Source: Gemmatimonadota bacterium (lineage in GTDB: Bacteria; Gemmatimonadota; Gemmatimonadetes; Gemmatimonadales; Gemmatimonadaceae). From it: a DNA stretch of 64,000 bases. The stretch spans positions 1 to 64,000 of the forward strand of contig JAJTGR010000021.1 of the NCBI GenBank assembly GCA_021299375.1. Direction: 5' to 3'. The notes below the pieces were generated by a model. That model was not told where the DNA came from and made no database searches. It worked only from the letters and a program-made list of their open reading frames with translations. Shown in pieces: positions 34,792 to 44,141 of the stretch (the first letter of the stretch is position 1; each line of letters opens with the position of its first letter). The translations under genes were made by a program, and so were the position numbers.

Positions 34792-37700
34792 ATGACGGCA
34801 CCCGCGGTCCGCTTGCCGGCGTCGGCGTCCGCGCTCGACCAGCGTCTGGCGCGCGAACAGGGTGCCTTGCAGGCTCGGTCGACCGCGGGCGCCGTGCTGG
34901 CGGCAGTCGCGGCCCTGGCCGCCGTGTTGGCGCTGGCGGCGCTGGTGCTCAGCGCTGGCCGCTGGATGGCCTGGCCGCGGGCCGTACCATTCGTGGCCTG
35001 GGCGCTGGCCGGAGGCGGCGCGGTGATGGTGGCGCGCTGGCGCCGGCGCCGCGATGCCGAGGTGCTCACGGTGCCGTCGCTGGCGGGGGCCATCGAGCGG
35101 GAACAGCAGCTGCGAGCGGGCTCCCTGCGTGGTGCGCTCGAAGTGGCCGCGAGTGGTCCGTTGGGGGCTAGGGCCGCCCACGACATCGCACTGCGTCTGG
35201 CGCCAGGGGTGCTGGCCCCTCAGGTGGCGGGGCGCCTGCGGCGCGACGTCGCGGTATCCGGTGTGCTGGCAACGGCAGCGGTCGCCGCGCTGGTTCTCAC
35301 GGCGCGCCTGGCGCCGGACGGCTTTGCCGCCATGCGCCACCCGGTACGCGCCTGGCAGGGGACGCTCTTGCCGGCCCTCGCGTTCGAGACGGTTCCGGCT
35401 TCGGTGCCGCGTGGCATGCCGGTGACGCTGCGCCTCATCGCCACGGGGCGCTCGGCGGTGGTTGTCTCCCGCCGGGCCGTGGGCGAAGCGTGGCAGGACA
35501 CCGTGCTGTCCGTGCCCGCCTCGGGCATGGCGTCGCTCGCCCTCGGGCCGGTTCGTGCGCTCACGATGGTGCGCGTCAGCGACGGCCGCGCTCCCGAGCT
35601 CTCGGCATCGCTCGTGGTCGAGGATCGCGGGTGGATCGGCGACGTGAGCCTGCGGGCGCTGTATCCGGCGTATCTCGCCCGCACCGATGAAGCGCTCGAG
35701 GCGGTGCCGCCCCTGCGTGTGCCGCGGGGAACACGCGTGCAGGTCCGGGTGATGTTGCGCGGGGGTGCGCGCGATGCCCTGCTGACCAACGGGCGCGACA
35801 CGGTCACACTCACGAATGGTGAGCCGATGACGGGCGGCGCGGTCGCGGCCGTCGGGCTATTGCCGATCGACCGCGACGGCACGTGGCGCTGGCACGCCGA
35901 TGCCACGCCACGCGCCGACGGTGCCGTGTTGCCGCCCGAACTGCCGGACGCGCTGCCGTTCACGATCATCCCCGACCTCGCGCCCGACGTCGAGATCGTG
36001 GCGCCGGCGACGGACACGGCAATCGGCCAGGCCGGCGTCGTGCCCATTCTCATCGACGCCAGCGACGATCATGGCGTGGCGCGCGTGCAGCTCTCGGTAT
36101 GGCATGAAGCGAACGGTGGCGACGGTCGTGTGCCGCGCGAGCGGATCGACGTTGCCGCCCCGGCAACGCCGCTGTTCGAGGGCGGTGCGACCATTGCCCT
36201 CGATGGCCGCGGCCTCGAGCCTGGCGACAAACTGCACGTCACGGCCATCGCCACTGACGATTCGCCGTGGGCGCAGCAGGCGACCAGCGCCGAGATCGTG
36301 CTGCGTGTGCCCACGCTGGCCGAGCAGCGGTCGATGGCGCGCTCGCTGGCCGACTCGCTCGCGGCGCGCGCGGCGCAGTTGGCCCAGCAGGAGCGACGGC
36401 TCCAGCAGAACACCAGCGATGCCTCGCGCAGCCGTGAACTCAAGAGCGGCAACGCCAACGAGCCGCAGTCGGGTGGCGCCAAGAGCGATGGCAGCAAGAG
36501 CCAGTCGATGTCGTTCACGGCCGCCGAGAAGGCCAAACAGCTGGCCAAGGACCAGCAGCAGCTCGGCGCCAAGGTGGACTCACTCCGGATGAGCGCGAAG
36601 GATCTGGAGTCGCGCCTCAAGAACGCCAACGCGCTCGACACCGCGCTCGCCTCGCGCATGCGTGACATCCAGAAGATGCTGCGCGATGCCATGACGCCGG
36701 AAATGCAGAAGCAGCTCGAGGCGCTCAACAAGAGTACGGAGCGCCTCAGTGGTACCGAGGCGCAGCAGTCCATGCAGCAGCTGGCCGAGCAGCAGAAGCA
36801 GATGCGCGAGCAGCTCGAAAAGAGCGCCGAGATGCTCAAGCGGGCGGCGCTCGAAGGCGCCATGCAGACCTTGCGTGACGATGCGAAGGAGCTGGCGAAG
36901 GACCAGAAGCAGTTGGCCGACCGCCTCGACGGGCAGAAGCGCGACGGGACGTCGGGTAAACCCGGCGAAGCGCGTGAGGGCGGGGAGCCGCGCCCGTCGC
37001 AGGACCCGAAGGCGCTGGCCGACCGCTCGCGCGACCTCGAGCGGGAGATCCAGTCGCTCGCCAAGCGCCTCGAGGAGGCCGGCGCCAAACCAGGGGCCTC
37101 TCGGACGCGCGAGGCGCAGCCGCTCGCCAAGCAGGCGGCCGACGCCATGACGCAGGCCGCGAAAGCCGCCGCGCGCGAGGCGCAAGAGCCGGCGCAGCAG
37201 CCGGCGCAGCAGCCGGCGCAGCGCGAAGCCCAGCAGAATGCCCAGCGCGAGGCTCAGCCGGGTGCTCAGCAGCAGGGCAAGCAGGATCCCCGCCAGCAGG
37301 GCTCCCAGAGTGCCCAGCAAGGTGCCCCGCAGCAGGGGCAGCAGGGCGCCCAGCAGCAGGGCCAGCGCGGGGCGCAGCAACAGGGACAGCAGGGCAACCA
37401 GGCGGGCGGCCAGCAGGGCGGTCAGCCGCAGGGGCCGCAGGGGGCGCCGCCGCAGGGTGGGCAGGGCAATCCATCCGAACAGGCGCGGCAGGCCGCCGAC
37501 GCCATGGACAAGGCGGCGCAGCAGCTGGCCCAGGCGCGTGACGCGCAGGTCGATGCCTGGAAGGGCGAACTCTCGGACCAGCTCGACAAGTCCATCAACG
37601 AGACCATGCAGCTGGCGCGGCAGCAGGCCGACCTCGAGAAGAAGATGCGCCAGCAGGGTGCGCAGGGTGCCCCCGGTATGCAGGGCGAGCAGAGCGCCCT

Positions 37701-38502
37701 GCAGCAGGGGGTCCAGCAGGCCGCCGAACGGCTCGAGAAGGCGGGGCGTGAATCGTCGCTGCTGTCGCAGCGCTCGCAGAAGGCCATGGGTGAGGCGCAG
37801 CGGCGCGTGTCGCAGGCGACGCAGGCGATGCAGCAGTCCGGGCAGCCGGGCGGCAGTGAGCAGGCCCAGAACGCCATGAATGATGCGACCGAGGCGCTCA
37901 ACCAGGCCTTGAGCTCTCTGGTGCGCGATCGTGAGCGCGTGAACGGCGCGCAATCGGCGTCAGGCTTTACCGAGATGATGGAGCAGCTCAAGCAGCTGGC
38001 GCAGCAGCAGGGCCAACTCAACAGCCAGATGCAGGGGCTCAACCTGATGCCCGGCGGTGCCAAGGGCGACCAGGCGCAGCAGCAGGCACGCGTGCTGGCC
38101 AAGCAGCAGCGCGAGGTGGCCCGTACGCTGACCGACGTCTCCGATGCCGATCAGACGGGGCGCACTGATGCGCTGGCGAAGGAGGCGCAGCAGCTTGCCC
38201 AGCAGATGGAGCGCGGCGGGCTCGACCCCAACGTGGCGGCGCGGCAGCAAGCCCTCTACCGGCGCCTGCTGGATGCGGGGCGCTTCCTCGAGCAGGACGA
38301 GCGCGATGATCAGGGCCCGCGCGAGGCCAAGGCGGCGAGCGGCAACGGCGCTGCCGGTCGCGTCGATGGCCCGCAGTCGGGCAAGGCGGGGAGCAGGTAT
38401 GCGCCGCCCACGTGGAACGACCTGCGCGGGCTTGGCCCGGATGAGCGCCGGCTCGTGATCGAGTACTTCCGCCGACTCAACGGCTCGACGCCCCCGTCAT
38501 GA
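34792..38502 (+). CDS. DUF4175 family membrane protein with long coiled coil and Gln/Gly-rich tract
   Basis: The 1236-residue protein has two or three N-terminal membrane segments (about 34-55, 64-82 and 153-172), then beta-rich, Ig-like regions (about 190-500), then a very long charged and Gln-rich coiled coil (about 520-780). A Gln/Gly/Pro-rich collagen-like tract follows (about 797-896), and then more coiled coil up to a conserved C-terminus (TWNDLRGLGPDERRLVIEYFRRL). This matches DUF4175 proteins, which are large envelope proteins of unknown function. The stop overlaps the next start by 4 nt. Confidence 0.88.
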   Translation: MTAPAVRLPASASALDQRLAREQGALQARSTAGAVLAAVAALAAVLALAALVLSAGRWMAWPRAVPFVAWALAGGGAVMVARWRRRRDAEVLTVPSLAGAIEREQQLRAGSLRGALEVAASGPLGARAAHDIALRLAPGVLAPQVAGRLRRDVAVSGVLATAAVAALVLTARLAPDGFAAMRHPVRAWQGTLLPALAFETVPASVPRGMPVTLRLIATGRSAVVVSRRAVGEAWQDTVLSVPASGMASLALGPVRALTMVRVSDGRAPELSASLVVEDRGWIGDVSLRALYPAYLARTDEALEAVPPLRVPRGTRVQVRVMLRGGARDALLTNGRDTVTLTNGEPMTGGAVAAVGLLPIDRDGTWRWHADATPRADGAVLPPELPDALPFTIIPDLAPDVEIVAPATDTAIGQAGVVPILIDASDDHGVARVQLSVWHEANGGDGRVPRERIDVAAPATPLFEGGATIALDGRGLEPGDKLHVTAIATDDSPWAQQATSAEIVLRVPTLAEQRSMARSLADSLAARAAQLAQQERRLQQNTSDASRSRELKSGNANEPQSGGAKSDGSKSQSMSFTAAEKAKQLAKDQQQLGAKVDSLRMSAKDLESRLKNANALDTALASRMRDIQKMLRDAMTPEMQKQLEALNKSTERLSGTEAQQSMQQLAEQQKQMREQLEKSAEMLKRAALEGAMQTLRDDAKELAKDQKQLADRLDGQKRDGTSGKPGEAREGGEPRPSQDPKALADRSRDLEREIQSLAKRLEEAGAKPGASRTREAQPLAKQAADAMTQAAKAAAREAQEPAQQPAQQPAQREAQQNAQREAQPGAQQQGKQDPRQQGSQSAQQGAPQQGQQGAQQQGQRGAQQQGQQGNQAGGQQGGQPQGPQGAPPQGGQGNPSEQARQAADAMDKAAQQLAQARDAQVDAWKGELSDQLDKSINETMQLARQQADLEKKMRQQGAQGAPGMQGEQSALQQGVQQAAERLEKAGRESSLLSQRSQKAMGEAQRRVSQATQAMQQSGQPGGSEQAQNAMNDATEALNQALSSLVRDRERVNGAQSASGFTEMMEQLKQLAQQQGQLNSQMQGLNLMPGGAKGDQAQQQARVLAKQQREVARTLTDVSDADQTGRTDALAKEAQQLAQQMERGGLDPNVAARQQALYRRLLDAGRFLEQDERDDQGPREAKAASGNGAAGRVDGPQSGKAGSRYAPPTWNDLRGLGPDERRLVIEYFRRLNGSTPPS
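37185..37480 (+). repeat. Low-complexity CAGCAG/CAGGGC tract inside the DUF4175 gene
   Basis: About 300 nt of imperfect repeats, mainly CAGCAGGGCCAG-like and GCGCAGCAGCCG-like units, encoding alternating QQG, AQQ and PQG. The reading frame stays open. Length polymorphism between strains would be expected. Confidence 0.85.
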
Positions 38503-40235
38503 CCAATCGCTGGCGCAGGGGCCTGTGGCGCGGGTGGTGGGCGATCAGCGTGGGGGTCCATGCCGGCACGGCGGCGGCCTCAGCCCGGGCGCAGGGGGCC
38601 GGCGGTGACGCGCTGCAGCGCGCCATGGAGGCCGAGGACGCCAGCGATCGCGCACGCGCGGCGGCGGCCTACAAGGACGTCCTGCAGCAGGCCCTCGTGG
38701 TGGGCAGCACCGATGGCAACCGCATCGCCATCGCGCTGCTCGGGCTCGAGCGTGTGTGGGCGGAGGCCGGCGCGCTCGACTCGATGGTGCCAGTGGCGCG
38801 ACGGGTGCTGCAACTCCGCCCGACCGATCCCACGGCCCATACCGTGCATCTCCGCACCCTCGTCACCCTGGGGCGCGACGATGAGGCCCGCGCGGCCTTT
38901 ACCATGTGGCGCCGTGTGACCGGCACGGACGGGGCGCCCTATCGCGAATATGCACGGCTGCTGATGCAGCAGGGGCGCGCGCTCGCCGCTGACAGTCTGC
39001 TGTCCGACGCGGCGCGGTTGCTGGGCGCCGGGGGCGCGCTGTCCGGCGAAACGGCACAGCTGCACGTCTCGCTGGGGCGCTGGCAGGCGGCGGCGCTCGC
39101 CTTCCGTGACGCTCTCCAGGACCAGCCCTGGCTCGAGACGGCCGCGCTGTTCGGACTGCAGCGGGCTCCCGTGGCCGCCCGCGATTCCATTCGGGGCGTC
39201 TTGCTCGCCGATCCACCGCGCCTGCTGCCGCGCCGCCTGCTCGCGTCCCTCGAGTTCGCCTGGAGCGAACCGCGGCGCGCGTGGCAGGCCATCGCGACGC
39301 TGCCGGCGGACGATTCGGCCACCGCGTCATGGCGCACCTTCGGCGAGCGCGCTGAGATGAACGAGTCGTGGCTGGTGGCTCGTGACGCGTGGACCGCCGT
39401 GTTCGAGCGGACGAATGACCTCGAGTCGCAGCGGCGGGCCGCCGAAGCGGCGCTGCGGGCTGGTGATGCCGCCGGTGCCCTCGCGCTGCTGGCGCGTCGC
39501 AGCAAGGGCGGCGACGACGCCGCGCGCCGCCGGGCGCTGCTGCCCATCGAAATCGCGGCGCTGGGCGAGGTGGGCCGCGTGGCCGACGCCCAGCGCGCCC
39601 TCGACGCCGAGCGGGCGCGGCTTGACGACGGTACGCGTGCCGCCCTTGCCCGTCCGCTCGTCGGTGCCTGGCTGCGCGCCGGCGATCTGGCGCGCGCCAA
39701 GGTGGCCATGGACGGCACCGACCTGGCGGACGACGACGAGATTGCCGGGGCGCTGGCGCTGTACGAAGGCGACCTCGTGACGGCGCGCAAGCGCCTCGTG
39801 CGCGCCGCCACGCAGCGGCCCGAACTCGTCGACGCCTTGGGCATCCTGGCCCGTACGCGCCTCGACCAGTCACTCGGGATCGGTCAGGCATTCCAACTGC
39901 TCGCCAAACGGGACTCGGCGGGGGCGGCCGCACGGTTCACGCGGTTGGCCGATTCCGTGGGGACGGCGGCGCCGGCGTTGCTGGCACAGGCGGCGCGGCT
40001 GTCGTCCGCGACGGCAGCGATGCCGCTCTGGGCGCGCATCGTGCAGGACCATGCCAAGAGCCCGGAAGCGCCGGAATCGCTGCTGGCATGGGCCCGTGTG
40101 CTGCGTGACCGCGGTGACACGGCCGGCGCCATGGCTCGGCTCGAACAGCTGCTCATCGGGTACAGCGACAGCGCGCTCGCTCCACAGGCACGGCGCGAAC
40201 TGGAGCGGCTCAAGGGGACGGTGCCGCCTCGCTGA
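38499..40235 (+). CDS. Exported TPR-like repeat protein
   Basis: The 578-residue protein has a signal peptide (about residues 1-32) and helical Ala-rich repeats throughout, for example RAAAAYKDVLQQALVVG, LRTLVTLGRDDEARAAFTMW and GDTAGAMARLEQLLIGYSDSALAPQARRE in parts, typical of TPR or Sel1-like superhelices used for protein contacts. No enzymatic motif is visible. Its start codon overlaps the stop of the DUF4175 gene (ATGA), so the two products are made in a coupled way and probably act together in the periplasm. Confidence 0.82.
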   Translation: MTNRWRRGLWRGWWAISVGVHAGTAAASARAQGAGGDALQRAMEAEDASDRARAAAAYKDVLQQALVVGSTDGNRIAIALLGLERVWAEAGALDSMVPVARRVLQLRPTDPTAHTVHLRTLVTLGRDDEARAAFTMWRRVTGTDGAPYREYARLLMQQGRALAADSLLSDAARLLGAGGALSGETAQLHVSLGRWQAAALAFRDALQDQPWLETAALFGLQRAPVAARDSIRGVLLADPPRLLPRRLLASLEFAWSEPRRAWQAIATLPADDSATASWRTFGERAEMNESWLVARDAWTAVFERTNDLESQRRAAEAALRAGDAAGALALLARRSKGGDDAARRRALLPIEIAALGEVGRVADAQRALDAERARLDDGTRAALARPLVGAWLRAGDLARAKVAMDGTDLADDDEIAGALALYEGDLVTARKRLVRAATQRPELVDALGILARTRLDQSLGIGQAFQLLAKRDSAGAAARFTRLADSVGTAAPALLAQAARLSSATAAMPLWARIVQDHAKSPEAPESLLAWARVLRDRGDTAGAMARLEQLLIGYSDSALAPQARRELERLKGTVPPR

Positions 40236-40260
40236 GGGGGCTCCGGAGTACATTACGAGT

Positions 40261-41529
40261 ATGGGTCTGCGACGCACCTTCGCCGTTGGTCTCCTGCTCC
40301 TGCTGGGCGCCACGCGCCCTGCCGCGGCGCAGCACCTGCTGCTCCCGATGGACGACGGGCAGCGCAATCACCTCAAGGCCTATGGCGTCACCTATCAGGC
40401 ACTGAAGAACGGCCAGAAGGCCGAGTGGCTGCTCAACTATCGTGGCGGCGCGTTCCTGCTGCCCGACGTGGCGGACCTGCGCAGGCGGGCCGCGCTCGAC
40501 GGCGTGACCGTGGAGCCGCTCACGGATGCTGATGTCGCGGCGGCCCGGGCCGAGATCGCCGGCGGCAACATGGATGCGGTCGTGCTCGAGCGGGCGCCGA
40601 AGATCGCGATCTACCGGCCGGTGGACCAGCCACCCTGGGACGACGCGGTGACGCTGGCCCTCACCTATGCCGGCATCGAGTTCACCTCGGTGTGGGACGA
40701 CGCCGTGCTCAAGGGCGACCTCGCCAAATTCGACTGGGTGCACCTGCACCACGAGGACTTCACGGGGCAGTACAACAAGCTGTACCTCGCCTATCGTGAC
40801 GCGCCGTGGTTCGTGGCCCAGCGTGAGCGCGATCTCTCGACCGGGCGGCAGTTCGGCAAGGCCGACGTGCCGGCGCTCAAGAAGGCCGTGGCCGATGGCA
40901 TCCGCGGGTTCGTGGATCGCGGCGGATTCCTCTTCGCCATGTGCGGGGCGACGGAGTCGCTCGATTTGTCGATCGCGGCCTTGCTCGTGGATATCGCGGG
41001 CCCCTTTTCCGACGGTACGCCGCCGGCTCCCGATGCCGATGCGAAGCTCGACTGGACGCGCACACTGGCTTTCACCGGCGCGCACATCGAACCGTCGCCC
41101 TACGTGAACGCCCTGAGCGACATCGACGGGCATCAGGTGAACGTGCCGTCGCGCCGGCAACCGCTTGGTGCGTTCTCGCTGTTTGGTTTCTCGGCCAAGC
41201 TCGATCCCGTGGCCACCATGCTCGTGCAGAACCACCGCACCGTGGTACCCGATTTCTACGGCGTGACCACCAGCTTCAATCGCGCCATCGTGAAGCCCGG
41301 CGTGACCGTCCTCGCTCAGGAAGAGGGGGCGCCGTGGTCGAAGTACCTGCACGGCGACTACGGCAAGGGCTCGTGGACGTTCCTTGGCGGGCACGACCCG
41401 GAGGATCCGCAGCACGCCATCGGCAGTCCGCCGACGGATCTGTCGCTGCACCCGACCTCGCCCGGCTATCGCCTGATCCTCAACAACGTGCTCTTCCCGG
41501 CCGCCAAGAAGAAGCCGCGCAAGACGTGA
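40261..41529 (+). CDS. Secreted class I glutamine-amidotransferase-like protein
   Basis: The 422-residue protein has a signal peptide ending AAAQ. Strong features are LLLPMDDGQRNHLKAYGV near the N-terminus, FDWVHLHHEDFTGQYNK, and RGFVDRGGFLFAMCGATESLDLS, where Cys sits in a strand-turn-helix like a GATase1 nucleophile elbow. Homologues are labelled asparagine synthetase B in databases as I recall, but there is no asparagine synthetase domain, so that name should not be carried over. It starts 25 nt after the TPR gene and belongs to the same run as DUF4159, which has a related fold. Confidence 0.75.
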   Translation: MGLRRTFAVGLLLLLGATRPAAAQHLLLPMDDGQRNHLKAYGVTYQALKNGQKAEWLLNYRGGAFLLPDVADLRRRAALDGVTVEPLTDADVAAARAEIAGGNMDAVVLERAPKIAIYRPVDQPPWDDAVTLALTYAGIEFTSVWDDAVLKGDLAKFDWVHLHHEDFTGQYNKLYLAYRDAPWFVAQRERDLSTGRQFGKADVPALKKAVADGIRGFVDRGGFLFAMCGATESLDLSIAALLVDIAGPFSDGTPPAPDADAKLDWTRTLAFTGAHIEPSPYVNALSDIDGHQVNVPSRRQPLGAFSLFGFSAKLDPVATMLVQNHRTVVPDFYGVTTSFNRAIVKPGVTVLAQEEGAPWSKYLHGDYGKGSWTFLGGHDPEDPQHAIGSPPTDLSLHPTSPGYRLILNNVLFPAAKKKPRKT

Positions 41530-41551
41530 GGCGCTGGTGGACACGCCAGTA

Positions 41552-44065
41552 ATGGGAGAGGCGCGCCTCGCCAGGGCCGCGGCCAGCGCCATTCGCACCC
41601 AGATCCGCCTTCACGGTGGCAACGAAGTCTGCTTCGTGTGCACCGTGGACGACGACGGGACCATCCTCACGGCCCGCAAGGTGGCCGCGGGGGACGTGCG
41701 CAGTGTGCTGGCGTTGCCGGGCGTGGCCGACCGTGGCGAGCTGCTGCTCCACAACCATCCGTCGGGGGACCTCACGCCGAGCGACGCGGACATGGAGGTG
41801 GCCTACCGGGTGCACGGCAACGGCGTGGGGTTCGCCATCGTCGACAACGACGCGACGCGTGTGTACGTGGTCACCGAGGTGCCTCGAGGCCGGGTGATCG
41901 TCGCCGTGGACCCGGACACGGTGGACGTGGCGCTCGGCCCCTATGGACTCATTGCCCAGGCCATGCGGCAGGTGCACGGGGCGCGCGATTACGAGGATCG
42001 CCCGAGCCAGCGAGCCATGGCCGCGGCGGTCACGGCCACCTTCAACGAAGGCGGCGTGGCGCTGCTCGAGGCCGGCACGGGCGTGGGCAAGTCGCTCGGT
42101 TACCTCGTGCCGGCGCTCCGCTGGGCCGCCGCCAACGGCGAGCGCACGATCGTCTCCACCAACACCATCACGCTGCAGGAGCAGCTGGTAGCCAAGGACC
42201 TGCCGTTCCTGCAGCGCGCGCTCACCGACCAACCGGTGCGCTTTGCGCTGCTCAAGGGGTGGCGCAACTACCTGTGCCTGTACCGGCTCGAGCAGGCGCA
42301 GGGGGCCGGTGCGGCCCTGTTCGAGGACAACGCCACGGAGGCGGTGGCCAAGATCGCCGAGTGGGCCGAGCGCACCACGGATGGGTCACTGGCCGATCTG
42401 CCAACGGCGCCCCGGCCCGACATCTGGGATGAAGTCTCGGCGGAGCCGGATCTGTGCGGGCGGCTCAAGTGCCACTTCTACGACCAGTGCTTCCTGTTCA
42501 AGGCGCGCAAGGACGCGGCGGCGGCGGACGTCGTGGTGGTGAATCACCACCTGCTGCTGTCCGACGTGGCCGTACGCCGTGAGGTGCAGAACTGGGACGA
42601 TGCGGCGGTGCTGCCGGCCTACAAACGCCTCGTGATCGATGAAGGGCACCATCTGGAAGATGCGGCGGCGTCACACCTGGGCAGCTCGATCACGCGCCGG
42701 GCGCTGTCGCGGCTCTTCAGCCGTCTCGAGAAGCGCGGCAAGGGGCTGCTGCCGGCGCTGGCCACGCGCCTCGGCGCCTCGCGTGATCTGCTCAGCGTGG
42801 CCAGCCTCGACCTGGTACGCGAGCGGCTGTTCTCGAGTGCGGTCACGGCGCGTGATCGGGTGCAGCTGCTCTTCGAGCTGCTGGCCGCCGTGCTCGAGAT
42901 GCACGGGGCGCCGGTGATGCGCCTGGGAGCCGACTTCCAGCAGCACGAGCTCTGGCGGAGTGGTATCGACGGCACGCTGCACGAGCTGCTCACCGAAATC
43001 GATGCGCTGGCCGTGGGGCTCAAGGTGGTACGTGATCGGCTCGAAAGCGACGAGAAGCGGAGCGAGGAGCTGGCGCCGCTGCTCAACGAAGTGCGAGCCG
43101 TGATCCGGCGGCTGCAGCATGCCGGCGACGCTCTGGCCAAGGCGCTCATGCCACCCGCCGACGGCCCTGCGGTGGTGCGCTGGATGGAGTTTCAGGGCAA
43201 GCCGGCCGCGCCCGATCGGAACCTGGCGGTGCACTGCGTGCCGCTCGACCTCGCGCCGGTGCTGCGCGAGGACCTGTTCGAGCGGGTGGACACGGCCGTG
43301 ATCACGAGTGCCACGCTTTCCACGGACGGCGGCTTCGGCTTTCTCGAGCAGCGACTCGGCATCGACGAAGCGAAGCGCACAAAGCGGTCGGCCGTCTTCC
43401 CGTCGCCATTCGACTATCCGCGCCAGGCGCTGCTGGTGGTGCCGACCGACCTGCCGGCGCCCAACGCAGACGCGCGCGAGCATTTCGCCAGCGTGGCGCG
43501 GCAGTTGCGCGACCTCATGACCGCCAGCGATGGCGGCCTGTTCGCGCTGTTTACCAGTCATCGCGATGTGCGCGAGATGGCCGACTGGCTGCGGGGACCT
43601 GGCGGTGGCACCGGCTGGCCGCTGCTCGTGCACGGCGAAGAGCCGCGCGACGTGCTGCTGCAACGCTTCCGCGATTCGGGACGCGCCGTGCTGCTGGGTA
43701 CGGCCACCTTCTGGGAAGGCGTGGACGTGCCGGGGAGTGCGCTGCGCGGCCTGCTCATTGCCAAGCTGCCGTTCCGCGTGCCCACGGAGCCCATGGTGGC
43801 TGCGCAGTGCGAAGCCATCGACGCGCGCGGGGGCAACAGCTTTGCCGAGTTCCAGCTGCCGCACGCGTCGTTGCGACTCAAGCAGGGCTTCGGCCGCCTG
43901 ATTCGCACGGGTACGGATGCTGGCGTGGTGGTGCTGAGCGACCCGCGTCTGGTGACCAAGCGCTATGGACGGGCATTGCTGGAGGCGCTGCCACCGGCGC
44001 GGCGGGTGATCGGCCCCTGGGGCGAGGTACGGGACGAGGTGTCACGATTCTATCGGCGCGAGTGA
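41552..44065 (+). CDS. DinG-type DNA helicase with N-terminal RadC-like JAB domain
   Basis: The 837-residue protein starts with about 120 residues of JAB/MPN fold: LLLHNHPSGDLTPSDADME (about 63-81) is the RadC-type metal motif HxHPSGD...D. The rest is an XPD/DinG superfamily 2 helicase. Walker A is EAGTGVGKS (about 173), the DEAH box is IDEGHHLED (about 360), and four Cys (NYLC near 240; DLCGRLKCHFYDQC near 300-313) fit the iron-sulphur cluster. Helicase motifs V-VI appear in ATFWEGVDVPG and QGFGRLIR. DinG unwinds damaged DNA and R-loops. The JAB domain could bind or cut a partner. A GTG at 41537 is an alternative start. Confidence 0.9.
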   Translation: MGEARLARAAASAIRTQIRLHGGNEVCFVCTVDDDGTILTARKVAAGDVRSVLALPGVADRGELLLHNHPSGDLTPSDADMEVAYRVHGNGVGFAIVDNDATRVYVVTEVPRGRVIVAVDPDTVDVALGPYGLIAQAMRQVHGARDYEDRPSQRAMAAAVTATFNEGGVALLEAGTGVGKSLGYLVPALRWAAANGERTIVSTNTITLQEQLVAKDLPFLQRALTDQPVRFALLKGWRNYLCLYRLEQAQGAGAALFEDNATEAVAKIAEWAERTTDGSLADLPTAPRPDIWDEVSAEPDLCGRLKCHFYDQCFLFKARKDAAAADVVVVNHHLLLSDVAVRREVQNWDDAAVLPAYKRLVIDEGHHLEDAAASHLGSSITRRALSRLFSRLEKRGKGLLPALATRLGASRDLLSVASLDLVRERLFSSAVTARDRVQLLFELLAAVLEMHGAPVMRLGADFQQHELWRSGIDGTLHELLTEIDALAVGLKVVRDRLESDEKRSEELAPLLNEVRAVIRRLQHAGDALAKALMPPADGPAVVRWMEFQGKPAAPDRNLAVHCVPLDLAPVLREDLFERVDTAVITSATLSTDGGFGFLEQRLGIDEAKRTKRSAVFPSPFDYPRQALLVVPTDLPAPNADAREHFASVARQLRDLMTASDGGLFALFTSHRDVREMADWLRGPGGGTGWPLLVHGEEPRDVLLQRFRDSGRAVLLGTATFWEGVDVPGSALRGLLIAKLPFRVPTEPMVAAQCEAIDARGGNSFAEFQLPHASLRLKQGFGRLIRTGTDAGVVVLSDPRLVTKRYGRALLEALPPARRVIGPWGEVRDEVSRFYRRE

Positions 44066-44141
44066 GCGCCGCGGTCCCACGAGACGGCCACGGGTTGTCT
44101 GGGCGCCGCCTTCGCCGCCAATTACCCCACGTTCGTATCGC

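Noticed and set aside
40261-41529. Asparagine synthetase B
   Set aside because: No N-terminal Cys amidotransferase or ATP-PPi synthetase domain; the protein is secreted and only GATase1-like.
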